Below are positions 9,158 through 15,650 of a stretch of 17,030 bases of DNA, piece after piece. Where the stretch lies: contig CAXTMS010000054.1 in the NCBI GenBank assembly GCA_964245345.1, forward strand, positions 1 to 17,030, in the 5' to 3' direction. How positions within the stretch are numbered: the first letter of the stretch is position 1; each line of letters starts with the position of its first letter. The translations under genes and the position numbers were made by a program. A model generated the notes under the pieces. That model made no database searches. It saw nothing but the letters and a program-made list of their open reading frames with translations, and was not told the origin of the DNA. This DNA is from Lichenicola sp964245345. GTDB taxonomy: Bacteria > Pseudomonadota > Alphaproteobacteria > Acetobacterales > Acetobacteraceae.

Positions 9158-9172
9158 GAACAGAAAGTGAAC
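9158..9172 (-). promoter_or_regulatory. LexA/SOS box of dnaE2
   Basis: GAACAGAAAGTGAAC on the + strand (GTTC-N7-GTTC on the coding strand) is a perfect match to the alphaproteobacterial LexA operator. It sits 47 bp upstream of ATG 9111 and 26 bp upstream of ATG 9132. The half-site plus flank TGTTCTCAT is shared with the imuA box at 12667-12681, which supports co-regulation. The box faces the divergent effector gene as well, so an effect on that gene is possible but not shown. Confidence 0.85.
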
Positions 9173-9346
9173 ATAACGGAAGCGCGTTATGATCCTGGCT
9201 ACCGAACAGGAACAACTCTCATTCCGGCGGCAGATGACCGGACATCGATCTGCTTGAAAAACGACAATGAGCTGCTTGGCGGCTTGGCCTCCATGGTTGG
9301 GACAGCATAGCCAGGAAGCATCAACGGATCGACCGGAACCAGTCGA

Positions 9347-9730
9347 ATGTCCTATATAGCCAACTCGCTGAGGGCGCAGAGCTTCAAGGGAAAATCGGTC
9401 GGAAACGGCCAGTGTGTCGCCTTCGTACACGGCGCCGTCAACATTCCGCCAACGGTTCTATGGCATCGAGGTCTACCCGTGAAGGGAGACTTGTCGCTAC
9501 CCATCGGGACGGTCATCGCGACATTCGACTCAAGCGGGCACTATGGCAACCATACCAACGGCACCAGCCACACCGCCATCTACATGGGGCAGAACGGGCT
9601 CGGCATTCAGGTTCTTGATCAGTGGGATCATCGCGGCGCGATCCAGCCTGTTCATGAGAGAACCATCGGTTTTCATAATGGATTGAGAAGCAAGGTTGAT
9701 GATGGAGACCAATATTATGTGGTTGAGTAA
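9347..9730 (+). CDS. BPSL0067 family protein, putative NlpC/P60-like peptidoglycan hydrolase effector
   Basis: A 127-aa protein matching the BPSL0067 family from memory: KGKSVGNGQCVAFV with a probable nucleophilic Cys23, LWHRGLPVKGD, GTVIATFD, SHTAIYMG with probable catalytic His75, and VLDQW. This order of Cys, then His, then a polar residue is that of NlpC/P60/CHAP-type cysteine amidases, and members occur as antibacterial effectors near type VI secretion genes. No signal peptide is visible, which fits delivery by a secretion machine or use as a domain-only toxin. No T6SS gene is in the window. The next gene overlaps it by 14 nt and encodes an exported protein, as expected for an effector/immunity pair. 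The ribosome-binding site is weak (GGAAC). Confidence 0.8.
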   Translation: MSYIANSLRAQSFKGKSVGNGQCVAFVHGAVNIPPTVLWHRGLPVKGDLSLPIGTVIATFDSSGHYGNHTNGTSHTAIYMGQNGLGIQVLDQWDHRGAIQPVHERTIGFHNGLRSKVDDGDQYYVVE

Positions 9731-10040
9731 CAGAGCATTTATGACGATCGGCCTCATCCTTTCATGTACAGCCATGACACCCGCGACCTGTCCCAGCGGC
9801 ATCTCGGACGCCGGGCGAAGGCATGCACTCGACAATGCGTCCCTTTTTGATGGTCCTCCGGTGAATAAGGAAGACCTGATTCCAATACCTCACGGTCCAC
9901 GCGACGAGTGGGACGCTGAACCGATCGATCCCTACCTAGTTTGCAAGTATGCTGGGACGGCTGCAGTCGTGACGTTGCACGCGACCGGAGCGAAGACGTG
10001 CGGAATGTCATACAAGCCTTTTCGGGCGTATTGCCGGTGA
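9717..10040 (+). CDS. Exported STY0301-like protein, probable immunity protein
   Basis: A 107-aa protein beginning MWLSNRAFMTIGLILSC, a signal peptide that may be of lipoprotein type, with Cys at the end of the hydrophobic stretch. The mature part has CPSG, ASLFDGPPVNKEDLIP, EWDAEP, YLVCKYAGT, KTCGMSYKPFRAYCR. The FDGPP...W-D...YxVCxY-GT...C spacing recalls the STY0301 family, small exported proteins found beside peptidoglycan-targeting effectors. ATG 9717 is chosen because GGAG lies nine bases upstream; the frame is open to a TTG at 9696. The start lies inside the effector gene, so the two are translationally coupled. Periplasmic neutralisation of the amidase is inferred. The four Cys suggest disulphides. 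Confidence 0.68.
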   Translation: MWLSNRAFMTIGLILSCTAMTPATCPSGISDAGRRHALDNASLFDGPPVNKEDLIPIPHGPRDEWDAEPIDPYLVCKYAGTAAVVTLHATGAKTCGMSYKPFRAYCR

Positions 10041-10061
10041 GAATGACATGTCCTTCGAATC

Positions 10062-10407
10062 ATGTTCCGAGGATTGAAGTCGATCTTCGTGGCGTCAAGT
10101 GGATCCGTGCCGGGGATGATGTTCGTTTTGCTGTCATGTATGGCAATGGCTCCGATCTGGAGCCCTGGATACCGATCCACCTTCGAGAGATGCGCGCTGG
10201 AACAGGCATCCCGCGTTGATATGCCTCCGACCAACAAGGTGGGGCTGATATGAGACATCGTTGGCCAAGGCGACATGTGGGATCTCGATCGCATCGATCT
10301 CCATCTCGTTTGCCGATGGTCCGGAACGACAAAGGTCATTATGTTTCATGCCGTCGGCGCAAAGACCTGGGATGTCGTCCAGGTCCTTCCGCGCCTGTTG
10401 CCGATGC
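10062..10407 (+). pseudogene. Decayed duplicate of the immunity-like gene
   Basis: This stretch aligns with the gene at 9717-10040 along most of its length. LSCMAMAP matches LSCTAMTP, ALEQAS..D.PPTNK..LI matches ALDNAS..D.PPVNK..LI, WDLDRIDLHLVCRWSGT matches WDAEPIDPYLVCKYAGT, and HAVGAKT matches HATGAKT. An in-frame TGA at 10251-10253 replaces a Pro codon. A net two-base loss near 10368-10371 then shifts the frame, after which MSSRSFRACCR matches MSYKPFRAYCR in the next frame. The terminal TGA has become TGC. Two Cys of the intact copy are also lost (CP is SP, KTC is KTW). The 5' boundary is uncertain; ATG 10062 or 10116 could be the old start. Confidence 0.72.
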
Positions 10408-10431
10408 CGCCCTTGCCACTGGACGCCGTTC

Positions 10432-11970
10432 CTAGAACAGCCCGTGCAGGAACCAGCCGAGGTCGCCCGTGCGCGGATCGACTCCGTTGCCGCGCCGGAA
10501 CAGCCAGAACCGTCGCCCGTCCTCGTCCTCCACCCGGAAATAGTCGCGCACCGCGAACAGCTCGCCCGGCCGCAGCCACCATTCGCCGGCGATCCGCTCC
10601 GGCCCGTCCGCGCTCACCACGCGGTGGCGGCGGCGGCGCCAGGTGAAGGCGGCCGGCGCGTGGTCCGGCAGCTCGGCGAGCGCCAGCACCGGCTGCGGCG
10701 GCTCCACCAGACGCACCGGCCGCGGCAGGCTCGCCGGCCAGCCGGGTCCGGCCGGGGCCACGTCGAACCCGCTCCGACGCACGCTGCGCTCCGGCACGTC
10801 GCTTTCCACCGGCACCGGCCGCCACAGCCGCCCAGGCCCAAGCCGGTTGCGCAGCGTGTCGATCAGCGGCGACAGTTCCGGCGGCGCGTCGCCTTCCTCC
10901 AGCGACGCTTGTTCCGGCGCCAGCTTCTCGGCCAGGCACGCCACCAGCCACATGGTCTCGATGCCTTCGCCGGGATCGACCCGGTCCAGCCGCTCGTCCA
11001 GCAGGCGGCCGAGGTGCTGCGGCGACCGCGACGGCCGCGCCAGCGCCACGCGCTGCACGCAGGACGAGCCGTCGAGCCGCACCAGCACCAGTTCCAGCCG
11101 CCTGGCGCCGAGGCAGGCCGCGTCCAGACGGCGGCACAGCCGTGCCGCCAGCAGGGCGTTCGCGGCCGCCAGCGACTCGGCACCCTGCAGCGGCTCGGCG
11201 AACACGAGGCCTTCCTGCATCGGCACCGGCGGCAGGTCGGGCCGGACCGGCTCCGCCACCCGTCCGAACGCCTGGTCCAGGCGCAGCATCGCCTCCGTTC
11301 CCAGCCGGCGCGTCAGCGGGCCACGCGGCACCGCGTCCAGTGCCCCGATGGTTCGCAGGCCGAAGCGGCGCAGCAGCGCTGCCGCTTCCGGGTCGAGGCG
11401 GAGCGCCTGCACAGGCAGCGGGTGGAGCATCGCGCGCAGCCGAGACAACGGCACCGACAGGATCGGCCGCGGCCCGTGGTGCGCCAGCGCATGCGCCGCC
11501 CCCGGCGTGGGCGCCACCGCGACCCGCGCCGACAGCCCGGCGCGCTGCAGCCGGCGCCCGAGATCGGCCAGCAGCGCGTTCTCGCCGCCGAACAGGTGGG
11601 CGCAGCCGGTCAGGTCGAGCCAGATCCCGTCCGGCGGCTCGGCCCGGGTGGCGGGGGTGTAGCGCCGGCACCAGCCGGCCAGCACGGACAGGGCTTCCGC
11701 ATTCGCCTGCTCCCGCGCCTGCAGCACCAGCAGCGCCGGCACCATCGCCTGCGCCTGCGCCAGCTTCATCCCCGGATGAACGCCGAGCCGGCGCGCCGCC
11801 GCGCAGGCGGCCGACACGACGCTGCACGCCCCGTCGCGGGCGCTCGTGACCAGCGGCCGGTCCGGGTCAGCCGCATCGCGACGCAGCCTGTCGGTCTGCC
11901 AGAACGGCAGCCAAAGGAACCCGAACCGGCGCTCCGGGTCGGGGGTGGGCGGCAACACGACCTTGGTCAT
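10432..11970 (-). CDS. imuB: ImuB, catalytically inactive Y-family polymerase-like protein
   Basis: A 512-aa Y-family-like protein that acts as the hub of the ImuA-ImuB-DnaE2 mutasome, linking DnaE2 to the beta clamp. Family marks are FGFLWLPFWQTDRLRR at the N-terminus, GIWLDLTGCAHLFGGE, LGLRT-type helix-hairpin (FGLRTIGALDAVPRGPL), GPERIAGEWW, FAVRDYFRVEDEDGRRFWLF and the terminal WFLHGLF. The active-site acidic pairs of true Y-family polymerases (the first strand DxD and the S-x-DE pair) are not present, as is usual for ImuB. The conserved N-terminus starts only 15 residues in, so the ATG at 11970 and its 104-bp overlap with imuA are probably genuine. Expression should depend on the SOS box upstream of imuA. 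Confidence 0.93.
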   Translation of the reverse strand: MTKVVLPPTPDPERRFGFLWLPFWQTDRLRRDAADPDRPLVTSARDGACSVVSAACAAARRLGVHPGMKLAQAQAMVPALLVLQAREQANAEALSVLAGWCRRYTPATRAEPPDGIWLDLTGCAHLFGGENALLADLGRRLQRAGLSARVAVAPTPGAAHALAHHGPRPILSVPLSRLRAMLHPLPVQALRLDPEAAALLRRFGLRTIGALDAVPRGPLTRRLGTEAMLRLDQAFGRVAEPVRPDLPPVPMQEGLVFAEPLQGAESLAAANALLAARLCRRLDAACLGARRLELVLVRLDGSSCVQRVALARPSRSPQHLGRLLDERLDRVDPGEGIETMWLVACLAEKLAPEQASLEEGDAPPELSPLIDTLRNRLGPGRLWRPVPVESDVPERSVRRSGFDVAPAGPGWPASLPRPVRLVEPPQPVLALAELPDHAPAAFTWRRRRHRVVSADGPERIAGEWWLRPGELFAVRDYFRVEDEDGRRFWLFRRGNGVDPRTGDLGWFLHGLF

Positions 11971-12637
11971 CGCAGGCCTGCACGATGCAGTGGAAGGGGG
12001 ATGCCTGGCGGCAGCGCAGCAGCTCCAGCCGCCACAACGGGCGTCCCGGCAGCAGCCCGGCCTCCGCGGAAGGCAGAACGGCCACCCGCCAGCGGCTTGC
12101 GGCCGCGCTGGGCGCCAGCAGCGCAGGATCGTCGAACCGGTGGCTGCGCCGGAGCGCGAAGGCAGGAACGCCGGACGCTTCCGCCGCCAGCTGCAGCCGG
12201 CGCGACGCGGTCAGGCCGAGCCGGCCCTCGACCTCGCCGACCACCGCCGCCAGCCCCGGATGGCGCAGCGCCTCCTCCATCACCGCCAGCACGTCACGGC
12301 CGCCCTTGACCAGGATCAGCCGGCGCGGATGCAGCCCGACCGCAGCCAGGCCGGGCGGGAACAGGTCAGCCCGCTGCATCGCCCAGAGCACCGGGCGTTC
12401 GGGGTCGTGCCGGGCCAGCAGCCCCGCGACCAGCAGGCTGGGATGGGTGCCGTGCTCCGTGTCCGGCCCGTGCCCCAGCATCTCGTGCAGGGCACCGCAC
12501 GGCAGGCCGGTCCCGAACCGGGCGTCGATCGCCTCCAGCCCGAACTGCAAGCCTTTTGTGGCAGGGGCTTTCGCGCCGTCTTGGCCGATCCGGCCGATCC
12601 GGGCCCGCAGCGTCTCGATCGCCTCCGCACTGCCCAC
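11867..12637 (-). CDS. imuA: ImuA, SOS mutagenesis cassette RecA-like protein
   Basis: A 256-aa protein of the ImuA family (RecA-fold/SulA-like), the accessory factor for ImuB and DnaE2 in damage-induced mutagenesis. Recognisable stretches are LQFGLEAIDARFGTGLPCGALHE, RPVLWAM, RADLFPPGLAAVGLHPRRL, ALRHPGLAAVVGEV and LTASRRLQLAAEASG. No clear Walker A P-loop is seen. I prefer GTG 12637 because GGGAG (12645-12649, minus strand) lies seven bases upstream; an adjacent TTG at 12640 is also possible. The 3' end overlaps imuB by 104 bp, so the pair is one operon. The SOS box 12667-12681 lies 29 bp upstream. Confidence 0.88.
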   Translation of the reverse strand: MGSAEAIETLRARIGRIGQDGAKAPATKGLQFGLEAIDARFGTGLPCGALHEMLGHGPDTEHGTHPSLLVAGLLARHDPERPVLWAMQRADLFPPGLAAVGLHPRRLILVKGGRDVLAVMEEALRHPGLAAVVGEVEGRLGLTASRRLQLAAEASGVPAFALRRSHRFDDPALLAPSAAASRWRVAVLPSAEAGLLPGRPLWRLELLRCRQASPFHCIVQACDDQGRVAAHPRPGAPVRVPLAAVLADRQAASRCG

Positions 12638-12666
12638 CAATCCGCTCCCGCCTCATGACAACATGA

Positions 12667-12681
12667 GAACATATAGCGAAC
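12667..12681 (-). promoter_or_regulatory. LexA/SOS box of imuA-imuB
   Basis: GAACATATAGCGAAC on the + strand is a perfect GAAC-N7-GAAC alphaproteobacterial LexA operator. On the coding strand it reads GTTC-gctatat-GTTC, with the TATAT core a plausible -10 element inside the operator, so LexA binding would block RNA polymerase directly. It lies 29 bp upstream of GTG 12637. The rest of 12641-12795, between imuA and the Nudix stop, shows nothing else I can support. Confidence 0.88.
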
Positions 12682-12795
12682 ATCCTGGTTGTAGGGGAAG
12701 CGCGCAGTCGACTCGCGCCCAGCTCGACCGATGGAACAGGAAACAGCCAAGGCTCTGTTATCAAAACAAATACCGGTTGAGAAACCGGATGATCT

Positions 12796-13650
12796 TCAGC
12801 CGGCAAGCGGCGGAGGTTGTTGCAATGTCGATCCGTCGAGACTTTTTCTCAGATGCATCCCATCCGGAGCGTCCGAATCGATCAGCCCGCGCCTGAGGAA
12901 CAGGTCGATCAGCACCAGGTTCACGTTGAACTTGAACCGCTCGGTGTCGCGCACCAGCGCAAACGCTTCCTCGATCGGCATCAGGATGAACTCCGCCACC
13001 TCGCCGTCATTGGCGACCGGACGGAAGCTTTCCGGCAGAAGAAGGTCGAAGCAGTGCAGCCGGTCGCGCCGCAGTCCTTCGGGGCGCGCCATCGCGTAGC
13101 GGATGGTGCAGATCGGAACCGCCCGGCGCGCCAGCTCGACGGGCAGCCCGCATTCCTCCCAGCCTTCCTTTTCCAGCGTGCGCCGGCTGTCGTGGCCGGC
13201 GGCTACGCCGCCCGCGACCAGATGATCGAGCTTGTCCGGGTCGAGCAGCTTGTTCGCCGCCCGCCTGCCGATCCAGAGATGCGTGCCGTTCGCGCGCTCC
13301 ACCAGGCCGTTCAGGTGCACCCCGTCGGCCAGGATGCCGAAGGCGGGCAGGGCGCCGCGATCAAGCGTCGCCAGCACCGGGCCGTCCGGATCGGCCCGCA
13401 CGTCGAACGGCTCGGCGCGGTGCCGGAACAGGCCGCTCCGGGCCAGCGCCTCGCCAAGCGGGAGCAGCTGCTGCGCGTCTCCCAGCACCAGCGCGTCCCC
13501 GTCGCGCCGCACGCCGTGCCGCTGCAGTTCCGGCGCCAGTGCCGGCGCCACCCAGCCCACCTGTTGGTCGCCGAGCAGGAAGCGCAGGCGTTCCCCGGGC
13601 AGGCGGGTGTTGTTGCAGGCCTCGACGTGTCGCAGGAAGGGGCTGGTCAT
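12796..13650 (-). CDS. DUF4743/Nudix hydrolase
   Basis: A 284-aa protein with an N-terminal DUF4743-type domain (FLRHVEACNNTRLPGERLRFLL, QVGWVAPALAPEL) and a C-terminal Nudix domain, the arrangement found in plant/fungal-like thiamine-diphosphate-related Nudix proteins. The Nudix box lies near residues 145-165: GGVAAGHDSRRTLEKEGWEECG. The catalytic EE-x-G part is intact, while the first box Glu is His. HLWIGRRAANK and LDPDKLDHLVAGG are typical of this subgroup. The substrate is not settled by sequence. The frame is open to 13764, but ATG 13650 starts right at the conserved MTSPFLRHVEACN, and the upstream extension is Cys/Gly-rich and unlike a protein. It is divergent from the ABC gene with 86 bp between. 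Confidence 0.88.
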   Translation of the reverse strand: MTSPFLRHVEACNNTRLPGERLRFLLGDQQVGWVAPALAPELQRHGVRRDGDALVLGDAQQLLPLGEALARSGLFRHRAEPFDVRADPDGPVLATLDRGALPAFGILADGVHLNGLVERANGTHLWIGRRAANKLLDPDKLDHLVAGGVAAGHDSRRTLEKEGWEECGLPVELARRAVPICTIRYAMARPEGLRRDRLHCFDLLLPESFRPVANDGEVAEFILMPIEEAFALVRDTERFKFNVNLVLIDLFLRRGLIDSDAPDGMHLRKSLDGSTLQQPPPLAG

Positions 13651-13736
13651 GCGCGGCCAACGCCCGGGCACCGACGGGGGTTGGCAATCGCCGCGGCCGC
13701 CTTTGCAACCCCCGGCCCGCATGCCACATCCGGGAC

Positions 13737-15605
13737 ATGACGATCCCTTCATCCGAGCCGGCATCGCGTCCGACGGCGCTTGCCACCGTGCGCGGCCTGC
13801 TTCCCTATCTTTGGCCGCGACGCGACCTGCGGACCCGGCTGCACGTGGTCGCGGCCATCGTTCTGCTTGTCGCGGCCAAGGTGGCCACGGTGTGCGTGCC
13901 TTTGGTGTATGCCCGGGCGATCGACCGGCTGTCGCATCGCGATCCCACCCACATGCTGGCGGTGCCGGTCGGGCTGATCCTCGGCTACGGCCTGCTTCGG
14001 ATCGCCAGCGGCGGCTTCGGCGAGTTGCGCGACGCGGTGTTCGCGCCGGTCAAGCAGCGGGTGATCCGGGTGGCGGCGATGCAGACCTTTCGCCACCTGC
14101 ACGGGCTTTCCTTGCGCTTCCACCTCGACCGTCAGACCGGCGGCGTGACCCGGGCGATCGAGCGCGGCACCCAGGCGATCGAGCTGATCCTCCGGCTCGG
14201 CGTGTTCAACATCGTGCCGACCCTGCTGGAAACGCTGATGGTCACGGCGGTGATCTGGCGGCTGTTCGATTGGCGCTACGCGCTCGCCACCCTGCTGACG
14301 GTGGTGGTGTATGTCGGCTTCACCGTGGCCTTCACCGGATGGCGCATCGGCATACGCCGTCGCATGAACGAGGTGGAAAGCGAGGCCAGCACCAAGGCGC
14401 TGGACAGCCTGCTCAACTTCGAGACCGTCAAGTACTTCGGCAACGAGACACACGAGGTCCGGCGCTACGACGAGACCCAGGCGCGCTACGAACGGGCGGC
14501 GGTGCGCACCCAGGTCTCGCTCAACATGCTCAACCTCGGCCAGGCCACCATCATCGCCGTGGCGCTGGCGGTGATCATGCTGATGGCCGCGAACGGGGTC
14601 GCGGCCGGCCGGCTGACGGTGGGCAAGTTCGTGCTGGTCAACACCTACCTGATGCAGCTGTACGGGCCGCTGAACTTCCTGGGCTTCGTTTACGCTTCCC
14701 TGCGCCAGGGGGTGGTGGACCTGGAGCAGATGTTCCGCCTGCTGGCCGAGGACCGGGAGGTGCAGGACCCGTCGGCGCCGGCCCCGCTGCCGCCCCGGCT
14801 CGGCGACGCGCCGCCGGCGGAAGTGCGGTTCGAGGGTGTGCGCTTCGGCTACCGGCCGAACCGGGAGATCCTGCACGGGGTCAGCTTCGCGGTGCACCCG
14901 GGCGGCCGCACCGCCATCGTCGGGCCGACCGGGGCGGGCAAGTCCACCCTGAGCCGGCTGCTGTTCCGCTTCTACGACGTCACCGGCGGACGGGTGACGA
15001 TCGACGGGCACGACGTGCGCGACTGCGCCCAGGATGCCTTGCGCGCCGCCATCGGCGTGGTGCCGCAGGACACGGTGCTGTTCAACGACACCATACGCTA
15101 CAACATCGCCTATGGCCGGATCGGCGCCACCCAGGCCGAGATCGAGCACGCCGCGGCGCTGGCGCAGGTGCACGACTTCGTTTGCAGCCTGCCGGACGGC
15201 TACGACACACGGGTCGGCGAGCGCGGGCTCAAGCTGAGCGGCGGCGAGAAGCAGCGCGTGGCGATCGCGCGCACCATCCTGAAGAACCCGCGCGTGCTGG
15301 TGCTGGACGAGGCGACCAGCGCCCTCGACACCCACACCGAGCAGGAGATCCAGGCGGCGCTCCGCACGGTGGCGGCCAACCGCACCACGCTGGTGATCGC
15401 GCACCGGCTGTCCACCGTGGTCGACGCCGACGAGATCCTGGTGCTGGTGGACGGGCTGATCGCCGAGCGCGGCACCCATCGCGGCCTGCTCGAGATGGAC
15501 GGGGTGTATGCCCGCATGTGGGCGGCGCAGTCCGAGGAGGAGGATGCCGAGGCCCAGGCGGACAGCCTGCTTTCGCCGGAACTCCAGGGAGCGGGCCTGG
15601 CATGA
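13737..15605 (+). CDS. Atm1/ABCB7-type ABC exporter (fused permease and ATPase)
   Basis: A 622-aa half-transporter with an N-terminal six-helix membrane domain (to about residue 320) and a C-terminal ATPase. Walker A is GPTGAGKST (about residue 397), the signature LSGGEKQRVAIAR (about 499), Walker B VLVLDEATSALD (about 520) and the H-loop VIAHRLST. The membrane part has FRHLHGLSLRFHLDRQTGG, SLLNFETVKYFGNE and the tail of the Atm1/heavy-metal tolerance family; bacterial members such as Novosphingobium Atm1 export glutathione conjugates. Substrate assignment to glutathione or metal-glutathione complexes is therefore inference by family. It works as a homodimer in the inner membrane. The start is at ATG 13737; the longer upstream frame reads into the opposite-strand Nudix gene. 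Confidence 0.93.
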   Translation: MTIPSSEPASRPTALATVRGLLPYLWPRRDLRTRLHVVAAIVLLVAAKVATVCVPLVYARAIDRLSHRDPTHMLAVPVGLILGYGLLRIASGGFGELRDAVFAPVKQRVIRVAAMQTFRHLHGLSLRFHLDRQTGGVTRAIERGTQAIELILRLGVFNIVPTLLETLMVTAVIWRLFDWRYALATLLTVVVYVGFTVAFTGWRIGIRRRMNEVESEASTKALDSLLNFETVKYFGNETHEVRRYDETQARYERAAVRTQVSLNMLNLGQATIIAVALAVIMLMAANGVAAGRLTVGKFVLVNTYLMQLYGPLNFLGFVYASLRQGVVDLEQMFRLLAEDREVQDPSAPAPLPPRLGDAPPAEVRFEGVRFGYRPNREILHGVSFAVHPGGRTAIVGPTGAGKSTLSRLLFRFYDVTGGRVTIDGHDVRDCAQDALRAAIGVVPQDTVLFNDTIRYNIAYGRIGATQAEIEHAAALAQVHDFVCSLPDGYDTRVGERGLKLSGGEKQRVAIARTILKNPRVLVLDEATSALDTHTEQEIQAALRTVAANRTTLVIAHRLSTVVDADEILVLVDGLIAERGTHRGLLEMDGVYARMWAAQSEEEDAEAQADSLLSPELQGAGLA

Positions 15606-15650
15606 GCCGGGATCGCGATCCATGTGTGCCGGCAACAAGGGGGAACCGAG

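Larger units (their letters stand above)
9175..10431. mobile_element. Accessory island splitting the imuAB-dnaE2 cassette
   Basis: A stretch of about 1.26 kb between dnaE2 and imuB whose genes run opposite to the flanking cassette. By eye it is AT-richer, with many codons ending in A or T (AAT, ATT, TTT, GAT), unlike the very GC-rich neighbours. It holds an effector-like gene, an overlapping immunity-like gene and a decayed duplicate of the latter. I see no transposase, integrase, terminal inverted repeats or target duplication, so the insertion mechanism is unknown. Positions 9175-9346 hold no supported gene and presumably contain the divergent promoters. Confidence 0.55.

Noticed and set aside
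9189..9257. A 22-codon ORF in the effector upstream region
   Set aside because: Too short, with no ribosome-binding site and no recognisable sequence.
10043..10219. A 58-codon frame just after the immunity gene (starting MTCPSNHVPRIEVDL)
   Set aside because: It looks protein-like, but overlaps the pseudogene frame, which has clear homology to the upstream gene. I could not match it to anything, so I do not call it.
10261..12309. A long + strand frame opposite imuB/imuA
   Set aside because: Shadow of imuB and imuA. Only its first ~50 codons are informative, because they contain the frame-shifted tail of the immunity pseudogene.
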